This document shows, piece after piece, positions 35,201-42,919 of a stretch of DNA of 64,000 nt. The translations under genes and the position numbers were made by a program. The DNA is taken from the NCBI RefSeq assembly GCF_003014535.1, contig NZ_PYGD01000002.1, forward strand, positions 1-64,000, given 5' to 3'. The stretch is from Taibaiella chishuiensis (GTDB taxonomy: Bacteria; Bacteroidota; Bacteroidia; Chitinophagales; Chitinophagaceae). The notes beneath the pieces are model-generated. The model searched no databases. It saw nothing but the letters and a program-made list of their open reading frames with translations, and was not told the DNA's origin. The number at the start of each line of letters is the position of its first letter. Within the stretch, counting starts at the first letter, position 1.

Positions 35201-35875
35201 CCCGCGGTACAGTTTTACCGCATGCCGGTTAACGACAACGACGGCCGTTTTGTGCTTACCGCTACCGACCGTATCGGCACTTACGACAGTGCCAGCCTGG
35301 GCGCCGACCGGCTGCACCTGGGTATTGTGGCCAACTATACCCTCGATCAGCGCAACAGCGAAGTATTGCCGACCTGGGGCTCTTATGTGCATGTGCAATT
35401 CGAAGGTTTCGCCGGCGCCAACGGCGATTCCAAAGCTTATGGCCGCATCATGCCCGAAGTGGCCTTGTATAAAAGCCTTAATGCCCGCCAGACCATCGTG
35501 CTGGCCAACCGGATAAGCGGCGGATTAACCATCGGCAAATCAGCCTTTTACCAGTCCATGTTCCTGGGAGGACAAGGAAATTTATTAGGCTATAGACAAT
35601 ATCGTTTCGCCGGACAACATTCTTTCTGCAATAATCTCGAACTTCGCGTAGCTTTATCCGATTTCGGTAACTATATCATAAAGGGACAGTTGGGTATTAT
35701 CGGTTTTTATGATATCGGCAGGGTATGGGTAACAGGAGAAGAATCCGGTAAGTGGCACAACGGCACCGGCGCCGGTGTTTACTTCGCTCCCGCCGCCCTG
35801 GCAGTCTTCCGGTTTACTATGGCATACTCCGAAGAGGGCTGGTATCCGAACTTTTCTATGGGATTCCGGTTTTAA
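32249..35875 (+). CDS. Metallophosphoesterase fused to a BamA/TamA-like outer-membrane barrel
   Basis: 1208 residues. The signal peptide (LLFFFCCCLPFARA) is followed by a calcineurin-type phosphoesterase at about 25-320 with all metal motifs: IFIGDAGEMD, YLGDNIYP, IPGNHDWD, LLATHHPF and VSGHEHG. A middle region (about 380-810) of unknown fold contains DLLYADWDRHGDQWRF and IPRDRDMALN, reminiscent of kinase-like or CotH-like motifs. The last about 380 residues look like a surface-antigen/BamA-type beta-barrel, with alternating aromatic strands and a terminal phenylalanine (WYPNFSMGFRF). The enzyme would thus sit on the outer membrane, hydrolysing extracellular or periplasmic phosphoesters. Neighbouring ppk1 and PAP2 genes fit a phosphate-related role. 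Confidence 0.85.
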   Translation: MNRTFTLLFFFCCCLPFARAQDPVRARVIFIGDAGEMDQEQKTIIPDAAARVLPGKTTVMYLGDNIYPHGMGLPGSPEEAETQQIMRSQYEPLRAQGAPVYFIPGNHDWDRMGPKGLSKIKAQWQFLEDQNDSLLHVIPPNGCPDPVVINVSDSLVIVAMDSEWWLFPFKKDNPDADCNCNTSREVIASLQEIFYKNRYKVILLATHHPFQSYGTHGGYFSWKDHLFPLTVIKHNLYIPLPVIGSLYPFYRKSFTHPEDLRHPLYKDMIKNVDGVFGDFPNLVHVSGHEHGLQLIDNPKTKQLQIVSGGGAKQNYTIKGKYSLFGVETQGYVVADFLEGNDVRFTYYVYRNGNVEEAYVYTRKYQPYHALEQANFKSIPGDSTMGVAHAAYDHGGKFYNFLFGKNYRKEWAARVKLPVLRASELEGGLVPDKLGGGFQSTSLRLKDKDGREFSLRTVEKKPDLVVPLPFQGTFVRELLDDATSAQHPYSALTIAPVAEAVGVPHATPIIGIAAPDKNLGMYQKLFEDKVVLLEQREPLGGSDNYVKMLKNLAKDNDNSYDARNFLKARFIDLLYADWDRHGDQWRFYNKNKKGEDKYYIAIPRDRDMALNITEGLLPTLIKRVVLMPHVPGFKENLMPGSNYYFYKSSFLNAHPASQIGYEDWMATAREFKAQVTDSVLEQALQGMPQEINAMRHDKLLHELKTRRDKVPDAADKYYRFSNKVVDIHTSNKNEFVAIEDAATGKGLQVTVRKINKEGQLKDTLMSKRYADSLTKEIRMYIGKGDDSVWVQNEKSRIKLRLIGGKGDKAYNIAASRKRVSLYDREAESYYGNTGRLKKHLWDDSLQTAFVPVNLYNTVLPLATAAINPDDGLFLGLGLRYMRQEGFRKTPYSSLHQLMLSHSFSTEAFNIKYSGAWLHVFNKADLTVNANIKAPDNTQNFFGRGNETEFNKTGNFKRYYRARFNLVQFQMALRWRGEKGSAFSIGPAVQFYRMPVNDNDGRFVLTATDRIGTYDSASLGADRLHLGIVANYTLDQRNSEVLPTWGSYVHVQFEGFAGANGDSKAYGRIMPEVALYKSLNARQTIVLANRISGGLTIGKSAFYQSMFLGGQGNLLGYRQYRFAGQHSFCNNLELRVALSDFGNYIIKGQLGIIGFYDIGRVWVTGEESGKWHNGTGAGVYFAPAALAVFRFTMAYSEEGWYPNFSMGFRF

Positions 35876-35995
35876 TAGGTGAAATTGTCAGCACCAACGA
35901 ACAAAATGGCACCGGTTTCGAAGCCGGAAATTCCCGGCACCTTTTTTGTAACCATAACCGGGTAAAGCGGCTTAAGTTGCTTAAATCAACAAATA

Positions 35996-38407
35996 ATGAA
36001 AACGCAGATACTGAATATTGCAGAAAAAAGTACACATATGAAGCCGATCAGGAGCTCCTTTTCGATCAGGCCCTTTGTGGATTTTCTGAGGGAGAAGATC
36101 GCCTCCGGCTCTACCGGGCTCAGGATGCAGCAGTTGCAGTCGGTACTCGACCGTATCATGGAATTTGAAGACTGGGACCAGGAAATATCGCCCGAAAAAG
36201 CACCTGCATTCCAGGAGCTGTTCGAATTGATCTATATGACCTTTTCGGCGCCTATTACCGACGAGAATGAGAATGTATGGGCCCTGGCAATGCCTTTTAC
36301 CCCCAATATCTACTTTGGCACCAATGCCCTGTACCGTTTTATGGAAAAACAGGCAGGCGAGGTAAAGGATAGCCTGATGAGCGCCGAAAAACGCGCCGAG
36401 AAAGAAATGACCCGGCTCTCGATGATCTACGCGCTGATCTTTAAAAAACTCTACGGCTTTTCCTTCGCCACCAAGGACGATGTGATCTATAATGTACAGG
36501 ACGAAGCCACCGGGCAGAATAAATATTATAAAGTAGAACTGGATTCCCGTTTCGTGGATATCGAATTTGAAGGCAAACTGCCGGATATCAATTTCGAGAA
36601 CCGCCAGATGCTTGAAGATACGCGGTTTGAGGCGATGGCCACCATCCAGAAATTCCTGCCCCTGGACAAATTCCGGTTCAGCGGTTTTTCGCTGATCAAT
36701 GTAAAAGATATTACCGCCGAGCATGTAATCGAAAAGATCAAAGACATTATCGTAAACCTTAACCCGGGCCAGTTCGTATACAACGACATCGCCAACGCCC
36801 TGAAAGAGATCATGGGCAATGGCCACCTGGATGTGATGCTGATGCCGGTACTTAAAGTCAACGATAAATTGGTTACCAATTGCTTCGAAGGCCTGAACTC
36901 GGGCATGCAGCATACCTGTAATAAATATGGTTTGCCGGTGCATGCATTCCTCGAAGCGATCGAAGCCTTTACCAAAGATCCGCAGATCATCTTCCGTAAA
37001 GATGTGGCAGAGCCGCGTGCGGGCGAAGACGAACTGTTTAAGATCCTGAGGGAAATTGGTGTGCAGGGTGTGGCCGTATTGCCGATCTATTTCCAGAAAG
37101 AACTGGTGGGGGTGCTGAGCATTATTGCCAAAGGCGATAATGTACTCGACGAAAGCCTGCTCTCTGCCATAGAGCCCGCGATACCGCTGCTCGAGCAATT
37201 GCTGCAAACCACCATCGACGATTTTAAAATTACCCTCGATAATACCGTAAAAGAGAAATTTACATCGCTGCAGCCCGCTGTGGAATGGCGTTTTAACGAG
37301 GTGGCCTTCGACTACCTGCAAGGCCGCAAACACAACAGCAGGGCCGAGGTAAAGCAGGTTGCTTTCCCGGATGTATACCCGCTGTATGGCGCTATCGATA
37401 TCCGCAACTCCACGCTGGAGCGTAATAATGCCTTAAAGGCCGATATGCAGCACCAGCTGCGGTTGCTGAGCCAGGTATGGGAAAAACTGCGCGAGCAGCA
37501 GGAAATGGGACTGATCAGCGAAATGATCTTTAAAACCCGGCAATGGGAAACCCGGATCCAGGATTTTATTACTTCGGACGACGAGTTCCAGCTTAACCTG
37601 TTTTTCGAAGAAGAGGTAGCGCCGTTCCTGAAACATTTCCGGCAAACGCATCCTGCCGCCGCTTCAGCTATCGACGATTACTTTGCCGCTATCGGGCCTA
37701 CCGGCGAGGCGCACAGCAACCGCCGCAACCTCGAGGAGTCGTTCCAGATGATCAACCAGACCATCAGCAACCTGCTCGAACAAATGAATATAGAGATACA
37801 AAGCGCTTATCCCTGTTATTTTGAAAAATACCGGAGCGACGGTATCGAGTATGATATCTATATCGGGCAGTCGGTTACACCCGATAAGGAGTTTCATCCC
37901 CTGTACCTGCGTAACCTGCGCTTGTGGCAGTTAAACTCTATGGCGCTTATCGCCAAACTGACGCGGTCGCTGCAGGCCCAGTTACCCAAGCCCCTGCAAA
38001 CTACGCAGCTGATCTTTATTCATGCCAATACGATCGATATCAGCTTCCGCAGCGACGAGCACCGCTTCGATGTGGAAGGCGCTTATAATATCCGTTACGA
38101 AATGATCAAGAAGCGGATTGATAAGGTGCTGATCAAAGGATCCGACGAAAGGCTTACCCAGCCGGGCAAGATCGCGCTGGTCTATTTCCAGCAAAAGGAT
38201 GTGGAAGAATATATTTCCCATATCCATTTCTTACAAAGCCAGGGTATCCTCAAAGACGAGATCGAATACCTGGACCTGGAAGAGTTGCAGGGCGTAAACG
38301 GCCTCAAAGCCCTGCGTGTGGCGGTAGCGTTGGAAGATGAAGATATTACCGACCTGCACGTAACCGCCGAAGGACAACTGGCAGAGCTGAGCCGCATACA
38401 GGCTTAA
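35996..38407 (+). CDS. Large GAF-domain protein
   Basis: 803 residues. Two starts are possible: ATG 35996 used here, or ATG 36038, after which the conserved SSFSIRPFVDFLREK begins. A GAF-like region lies at about 335-400 (LREIGVQGVAVLPIYFQKELVGVLSII). The other parts are helical and beta-mixed without catalytic signature; the C-terminal half contains HANTIDISFRSDEHRFDVEGAYN and a segment LVYFQQKDVEEYI that look like a ligand-binding alpha/beta fold. No signal peptide or membrane helix is present. GAF domains bind small molecules such as cyclic nucleotides. The role in this cluster is unknown. Confidence 0.7.
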   Translation: MKTQILNIAEKSTHMKPIRSSFSIRPFVDFLREKIASGSTGLRMQQLQSVLDRIMEFEDWDQEISPEKAPAFQELFELIYMTFSAPITDENENVWALAMPFTPNIYFGTNALYRFMEKQAGEVKDSLMSAEKRAEKEMTRLSMIYALIFKKLYGFSFATKDDVIYNVQDEATGQNKYYKVELDSRFVDIEFEGKLPDINFENRQMLEDTRFEAMATIQKFLPLDKFRFSGFSLINVKDITAEHVIEKIKDIIVNLNPGQFVYNDIANALKEIMGNGHLDVMLMPVLKVNDKLVTNCFEGLNSGMQHTCNKYGLPVHAFLEAIEAFTKDPQIIFRKDVAEPRAGEDELFKILREIGVQGVAVLPIYFQKELVGVLSIIAKGDNVLDESLLSAIEPAIPLLEQLLQTTIDDFKITLDNTVKEKFTSLQPAVEWRFNEVAFDYLQGRKHNSRAEVKQVAFPDVYPLYGAIDIRNSTLERNNALKADMQHQLRLLSQVWEKLREQQEMGLISEMIFKTRQWETRIQDFITSDDEFQLNLFFEEEVAPFLKHFRQTHPAAASAIDDYFAAIGPTGEAHSNRRNLEESFQMINQTISNLLEQMNIEIQSAYPCYFEKYRSDGIEYDIYIGQSVTPDKEFHPLYLRNLRLWQLNSMALIAKLTRSLQAQLPKPLQTTQLIFIHANTIDISFRSDEHRFDVEGAYNIRYEMIKKRIDKVLIKGSDERLTQPGKIALVYFQQKDVEEYISHIHFLQSQGILKDEIEYLDLEELQGVNGLKALRVAVALEDEDITDLHVTAEGQLAELSRIQA

Positions 38408-38424
38408 TGTTTTTTTTATAATAG

Positions 38425-38457
38425 AAGCGGCCATAGCACATGCTATGGCCGCTTTTG
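38425..38457. terminator. Bidirectional hairpin terminator
   Basis: A 13-bp perfect stem, AAGCGGCCATAGC with GCTATGGCCGCTT, then TTG, between convergent genes ending at 38407 and 38576. Confidence 0.8.
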
Positions 38458-38575
38458 TATTGGGTGTTATGCGCTTGTTGATGCGGGTTGTATCCGGTCG
38501 GGACAAAAATCTACCGACAATGGCTTGCTTTTCTGGTACATAACTTTGGTAGCGGCGCCCGCTGGATCCGCTGTA

Positions 38576-40354
38576 TTAAGGTCGCAACTGTATCTTACGC
38601 ATTACAGTACCCTTGTCGGTTATAATGGCCACCACGTAGGTGCCCGTTGCCAGGCTTTGCAGCTGCAGGTTGTGCCTGGTTTTACTGTCGGCAGGTGCAC
38701 GGTATACCTGCTGGCCGGCCAGGTTGTATACGATCACCTGTTCCATCTTCAATGCGCCCCGGTTTTCGATTACCGCGTTTTCCCGTAAGGGGTTCGGGTA
38801 GATCATCAGTTCCTGCATGTCTATGTTCAGGGTATTCAATCCCAGGATCACAGCGCCTGTGGAGTCGGAAGCATAACCGCAGCTGCTTTGCATTTTCAGC
38901 ACCACGATATAATTGCCGTTGTCGGCATAGGTATGCGTAGGTGCTTGCTGGGTGCTGTGCGGGCTGCCATCGCCAAAGTTCCAGTCGTAGGCGATAACAT
39001 ATTGCGGGTTTACCGGAGTAAATTTAAACGTGTACTGGCCGTTATTCTGTACGCTGATGCCTTGTATACCCGGCAGTTCGCCTGCAGTGGTTACCTGTAT
39101 GGTATCGCTGCCGATACAACCCTCGTTGCTGGTCACAAAGGCGATATAGCTGCCCTGGTTATTGATGATGATTTCGCGGGTGCTTTCGCCATTGCTCCAG
39201 AAATAACTAACGCCTTCAGGACCCGCATCCAGGCGCAGGGTGGCCTTGTTACAGATCGTGGTATCGTTGCCCAAAGCCACATGGGGGTTGGTACGTATCG
39301 TTACTTTAATAGTATCAGTGCCGGTGCAGGTATACTGGTCGGTAACCCTTACGCTGTATACGCCCGACTGGCTTACATCCCGCATCTGGCCGCTGCTGTT
39401 ATCGTCCCAGCGGTATTGCGGGTTATTGGGAAACACGCCGGCATCCAGCTTCAGGCTGGCTCCCGCGTTGAGACAGCGGTTGATGTCATTGCCCAGGTTT
39501 ACCTGGAGCGGCAGCGGATCGATCGTAGCTTCGGCCGTGGTATCGCTGTCGCCGCCGTTGCTGCAGGTCACTACGCAGCGGAAAAGTGTGTGTTGTGTAA
39601 TATTAGGTGTGCTTTCTGAGGCCAGCCCGGAGCCGAAATTCGTCCAGGCGCTGCCGGTATTGTATTGCCATTGGTAGCCGATGCCCGGTCCGTTGGTATT
39701 GCCATTGAGGGCTACGGTGGTCGCCGTATTACACGCTACAACCGGTGAGCCCGCCTGGATGGTGCCGGCTTCGGGTTTACCGGCGCAGATCATGGTCAGG
39801 GTCGGGAACACGGTAGGTGTTGCCTGCTGGCCGCTGGAGCGGAAGGTATAGGTAGTGGAAGGGGAGGCATTGGCGGTGGGTTGTATCACCCATTCGTATT
39901 CGGTACGGGCATTGGCCGCCAGGTTCACTGCGGTTCCCGGGTTGGTTACGATTTTGCCGGCGGCATAGGTGCCCGCAGTGCCCGTGCCCATCTGGTTGGT
40001 GGTTGCGGCGCCGTTATTGACATAACTGCTGGCCCGGTAGGTAAAGGCATTGGTGGCCGGGTTATTCATCACCGTCCAGGTAGTACCGCCATTGCTGGAG
40101 TACTCGAGGGTTTGTGTTACGGCGCCGGCGCCGCTACCGGTATTGGCCAGCTCTATACGCAGCCGCAGCGAATCGTTCCAGGAGGCTACGGTTACCGGGG
40201 TATTTACGGCAGCACGCCAGGTGGCCGTAGTTTCGCTGCCGTTATTGTTACGCCAGCGGTATTGTTTTTGCCCCAGGGTAGGGGTTGTGGTGGCATGCAG
40301 GAGGTGCAAGGCCTGCATGCCTGTAAGCAGCAGAAGGTAAAATAACTTTTTCAT
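38576..40354 (-). CDS. T9SS-secreted PKD/Ig-repeat protein
   Basis: 592 residues with a signal peptide (FYLLLLTGMQALHLLHA). The N-terminal module (about 25-190) starts QYRWRNNNGSET and is beta-rich. It is followed by Ig-like repeats (IGYQWQYNTGSAW, then PQYRWDDNSSGQM, then YFWSNGESTREI) and a PKD domain at about 430-505 (YDWNFGDGSPHSTQQ, THTYADNGNY). The C-terminal about 75 residues are a T9SS type A sorting domain (IYPNPLRENAVI, YNLAGQQVY, ATGTYVVAI). Such proteins are cell-surface structural or adhesion factors. There is no catalytic domain. Ends at a shared terminator. Confidence 0.85.
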   Translation of the reverse strand: MKKLFYLLLLTGMQALHLLHATTTPTLGQKQYRWRNNNGSETTATWRAAVNTPVTVASWNDSLRLRIELANTGSGAGAVTQTLEYSSNGGTTWTVMNNPATNAFTYRASSYVNNGAATTNQMGTGTAGTYAAGKIVTNPGTAVNLAANARTEYEWVIQPTANASPSTTYTFRSSGQQATPTVFPTLTMICAGKPEAGTIQAGSPVVACNTATTVALNGNTNGPGIGYQWQYNTGSAWTNFGSGLASESTPNITQHTLFRCVVTCSNGGDSDTTAEATIDPLPLQVNLGNDINRCLNAGASLKLDAGVFPNNPQYRWDDNSSGQMRDVSQSGVYSVRVTDQYTCTGTDTIKVTIRTNPHVALGNDTTICNKATLRLDAGPEGVSYFWSNGESTREIIINNQGSYIAFVTSNEGCIGSDTIQVTTAGELPGIQGISVQNNGQYTFKFTPVNPQYVIAYDWNFGDGSPHSTQQAPTHTYADNGNYIVVLKMQSSCGYASDSTGAVILGLNTLNIDMQELMIYPNPLRENAVIENRGALKMEQVIVYNLAGQQVYRAPADSKTRHNLQLQSLATGTYVVAIITDKGTVMRKIQLRP

Positions 40355-40421
40355 AGGCTTCTTTTATTTGAAAAGCATCACCGGTTAATAAAAACATATA
40401 ATAGATTGAGTTGGTCTTCCC

Positions 40422-40429
40422 CAAATTTA
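40422..40429 (-). promoter_or_regulatory. Bacteroidota -7 element (TAAATTTG on minus strand)
   Basis: An exact TAnnTTTG match on the minus strand, 67 bp upstream of the start at 40354. The best TTG upstream is only 14 bp away, too close, so the -33 box is unassigned. Confidence 0.4.
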
Positions 40430-40666
40430 ATATAGACAGCCGGCAATCGTGTATATGTTTGTACTAATTAGCATATACAAGCACCACATAACTATGTTGG
40501 CATCCCTGCTTCAAAGGGGAGAGGGCGGTTAAGTAAAAAAGGTCGCCGGCTGTTGCGGCTAAGTCCATCGATTGTGTTATGCAACCGGGAAGGCTCTCCG
40601 GGCGGCACTTTCGGCGGCTTATCGAAAAATTTTATGTTCCTATTTTTTAATTCCGAGGATAAAAAT

Positions 40667-40697
40667 TTTGCTGAAATCGCAAACGGTTCTACTTTTG
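40667..40697 (+). promoter_or_regulatory. tetR promoter TTTG-N19-TACTTTTG
   Basis: TTTG (40667-40670), exactly 19 bp, then TACTTTTG (40690-40697), a full match to the Bacteroidota consensus. The first operator begins at the next base, so the regulator would block transcription initiation. Confidence 0.75.
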
Positions 40698-40710
40698 CTA
40701 ACACCGTTAG
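40698..40710. promoter_or_regulatory. TetR operator O1
   Basis: The perfect dyad CTAAC-ACC-GTTAG immediately after the -7 element and 11 bp before the ATG of the TetR gene. Confidence 0.75.
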
Positions 40711-40721
40711 AAAAATAGATT

Positions 40722-41321
40722 ATGGGGATTACGGAAAGGCGTATACGGCAAAAGAAAGAAATCAGGGATAATATCTTATCTACTTCCTGGAGAATGGTCA
40801 AGGATGATGGCTGGCAATGCCTGTCCATCCGCAAGATCGCAGATGCGATCGAATACAGTGTTCCTGTAGTTTACGACCACTTCGAAAATAAAGAAGCGAT
40901 ATTACTGGAGTTCAGCAAAAAGGGCTTTGAGCTGTTGGTGAAAAAACTGCAGCAGGCCAAATCCGGATCGGATGATCCCGCAGAACAACTTCAGGCAATT
41001 GCAGACGCCTATTGGGCTTTTGCCTTAAATAATAAAGAGTATTACCAGTTAATGTTTGGCATCGGGATGCCCTGTTGCGAGTTCGAGAAGTGTATGCCGG
41101 AGAAGGTGGTCTTCCGCGAACTGGTTATGGAACCCATAGAACGCCTGCTGGAGCGGCATAAGAGAGAAGACCTCAATGCCTGTTTTAAATACCACGCTTT
41201 CTGGTCAGTGATGCACGGGCTTATTTCCATCAAGCTGACCGGTAGTTCCGACTTCGGCGAAGAGTTGAACAAATGTGTGCTCAACGATGCGATCGAAGGA
41301 TTTATCAAGAACCTGGAATAA
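40722..41321 (+). CDS. TetR/AcrR-family repressor of the RND efflux operon
   Basis: 199 residues. The N-terminal helix-turn-helix is at about 10-55: KKEIRDNILSTSWRMVKDDGW, then LSIRKIADAIEYSVPVVYDHF, the standard TetR DNA-binding fold. The C-terminal about 140 residues form the ligand-binding helical domain (LQAIADAYWAFALNNKEYYQLMF). The gene lies directly upstream of, and in the same direction as, the adaptor/RND/outer-membrane-factor genes. Identical dyads in its own promoter and before the adaptor gene support autorepression and control of the pump. The inducer is unknown; pump substrates are typical candidates. Confidence 0.9.
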   Translation: MGITERRIRQKKEIRDNILSTSWRMVKDDGWQCLSIRKIADAIEYSVPVVYDHFENKEAILLEFSKKGFELLVKKLQQAKSGSDDPAEQLQAIADAYWAFALNNKEYYQLMFGIGMPCCEFEKCMPEKVVFRELVMEPIERLLERHKREDLNACFKYHAFWSVMHGLISIKLTGSSDFGEELNKCVLNDAIEGFIKNLE

Positions 41322-41342
41322 CGTTTTTTTTGCCTTAAAGAG

Positions 41343-41355
41343 TTAACAGTGTTAG
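41343..41355. promoter_or_regulatory. TetR operator O2 (imperfect)
   Basis: TTAAC-AGT-GTTAG, the same 13-bp dyad geometry as O1 with one half-site change, 22 bp after the tetR stop. Confidence 0.5.
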
Positions 41356-41405
41356 GAGTTGATCTCCCGGCCGGCAGACCGGCGCCGTTTCAATTTGCGT
41401 TTAAA

Positions 41406-41437
41406 TTGTAACCGGTATTGCTGTGTCCTTGCCTTTG
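41406..41437 (+). promoter_or_regulatory. Candidate efflux-operon promoter (TTG-N21-TGCCTTTG)
   Basis: TTG at 41406-41408, a 21-bp spacer, and TGCCTTTG (one mismatch to TAnnTTTG). Its position 5 bp before operator O3 mirrors the tetR promoter/O1 arrangement. Confidence 0.45.
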
Positions 41438-41441
41438 TAAT

Positions 41442-41454
41442 CTAACACCGTTAG
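41442..41454. promoter_or_regulatory. TetR operator O3
   Basis: CTAACACCGTTAG, identical to O1, located just after the candidate efflux promoter. Confidence 0.75.
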
Positions 41455-41459
41455 GAAAT

Positions 41460-41472
41460 ATAACACAGTTAT
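41460..41472. promoter_or_regulatory. TetR operator O4
   Basis: ATAAC-ACA-GTTAT, the same dyad spacing, with its centre 18 bp from the O3 centre, so two dimers could bind side by side. Confidence 0.55.
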
Positions 41473-41513
41473 AAAATTTGTTTTTCTTTTAAAACCAATA
41501 GCAACAATTAACC

Positions 41514-41561
41514 ATGCGCACGATCATCCATTGCAGGTGTTACGCCTGCCGGAGCAGTTGA
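41514..41561 (+). CDS. Possible 15-residue upstream peptide of the efflux operon
   Basis: ATG at 41514 opens MRTIIHCRCYACRSS and stops at TGA 41561, within the long leader between the TetR operators and the adaptor start at 41653. It holds three cysteines. A weak hairpin (ACCGG/CCGGT, 41566-41582) followed by four T comes five bases after the stop, and a second hairpin (GGGCG/CGCCC) lies further down near 41622-41636. Short upstream ORFs with hairpins are known before drug-resistance genes; here the evidence is only positional, and chance is a real possibility. Confidence 0.3.
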   Translation: MRTIIHCRCYACRSS

Positions 41562-41652
41562 CGGGACCGGCTTTTACCCGGTTTTATCTTAAAAATTTCA
41601 AAGCAAAAAACAACAGAAGACGGGCGGTTACGCCCGACAATACCAAAAGAAT

Positions 41653-42813
41653 ATGAAAAGGAATCTGATTGACCTATCTATGTTTGTAGCCGGTTTGCTG
41701 CTGCTGGTTGCCGTAAGCAGTTGCAGCACCTCCTCCGGCAATACCGCCGGAGCAGAGCCTGCGGCGGCCGAAGTGGTAACCATCGCATCCGGCAATGCCA
41801 CTACACAAAATGAATATACCGCAGCGCTCGAAGGCAAAGTAAATGTTGAGATCCGCCCGCAGGTAGAAGGGTACCTGGAAAAGGTTTATGTAGACGAAGG
41901 CGCTTATGTAAAAGCAGGACAGCCTTTATTCAAGATCAACGACCATCCCTTCCGCGAGCAGCTCAATAATGCAAAAGCAAGCCTGAATGCAGCCGAAGCA
42001 GCTATGGCCAATGCACAGCTCGAGGTGGATAAGCTGACCCCGCTGGTACAGAATAAAGTAGTATCCGATGTACAGCTGCGTGCCGCACAGGCCAGCTACA
42101 GGGTAGCCAAAGCCAATGCCGAACAGGCACGCGCTACGGTAGGCGCAGCGCAGATCAACCTGGGTTATACCCTGATCAGCGCACCTGTAAGCGGTTATAT
42201 CGGCCGCCTGCCCAAGAAACAGGGCGCACTGGTATCCCGCGCCGATGTAGAGGCCCTTACCCAGTTGTCGGATGTACATGAAGTGTATGCTTATTTCTCG
42301 CTGAGTGAAAATGATTTCATCAGCTTTAAGGCCCAGTATCCCGGCAACAGTCTGGAAGAAAAGCTGAAGAACCTGCCGCCCGTATCGTTGCTGCTGGCCG
42401 ATAATAACCTGTACGGCGAAACCGGCAAGATCGATATGATCGACGGACAGTTCGATAAGAACACCGGCGCCATTACCTTAAGGGCTATATTCCCCAATGC
42501 ACAGGGACTGATCCGCTCGGGTAACACGGGCAAAGTAAGGCTGAGCCGCACGCATGAATCGGCTATACTGGTACCGCAATCGGCTACCGTCGAGATCCAG
42601 GATAAAGTATTTGTATTCGCCGTGGATAAAGGCAATAAGGTAAGCAAACAGCCGATCGCCGTAGTCGGCAAGAGCGGTAACAATTACCTCGTAAGCGAAG
42701 GTCTTAAAGCAGGCGACCGTATTGTATACAATGGCCTCGATCATTTGCAGGAAGGCGCGGTAATCAAACCCGAAGCGCCTAAAGCTGCAGCACAATTATC
42801 CATGAAAAACTAA
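41653..42813 (+). CDS. RND efflux periplasmic adaptor subunit (AcrA/MexA-type lipoprotein)
   Basis: 386 residues. The lipobox LLLVAVSSCS anchors the protein to the inner membrane at Cys25 or close by. The order is that of membrane-fusion proteins: first biotinyl/lipoyl half (VEIRPQVEGYLEKVYVDEGA), coiled-coil hairpin (about 105-165), second lipoyl half (GYTLISAPVSGYIGRLPKK), beta-barrel (GQFDKNTGAITLRAIFPN) and membrane-proximal domain ending LKAGDRIVYNGLDHLQEG. It links the RND pump to the outer-membrane channel. First structural gene of the operon, with 106 bp before the pump gene. Confidence 0.95.
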   Translation: MKRNLIDLSMFVAGLLLLVAVSSCSTSSGNTAGAEPAAAEVVTIASGNATTQNEYTAALEGKVNVEIRPQVEGYLEKVYVDEGAYVKAGQPLFKINDHPFREQLNNAKASLNAAEAAMANAQLEVDKLTPLVQNKVVSDVQLRAAQASYRVAKANAEQARATVGAAQINLGYTLISAPVSGYIGRLPKKQGALVSRADVEALTQLSDVHEVYAYFSLSENDFISFKAQYPGNSLEEKLKNLPPVSLLLADNNLYGETGKIDMIDGQFDKNTGAITLRAIFPNAQGLIRSGNTGKVRLSRTHESAILVPQSATVEIQDKVFVFAVDKGNKVSKQPIAVVGKSGNNYLVSEGLKAGDRIVYNGLDHLQEGAVIKPEAPKAAAQLSMKN

Positions 42814-42919
42814 ACCGGAAAGCGCAAGCTGCGCGGTACCCTGCCCGAACTGCTCCACGGAGCGGTACCGGGCAAGGTATGCCCGGAACTTAACCCCCTA
42901 ATTTTTCAAACTTACCATA

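Noticed and set aside
35981-37333. Minus-strand open frame (450 codons) opposite the GAF protein
   Set aside because: Shadow frame, rich in Phe/His, without recognisable motif.
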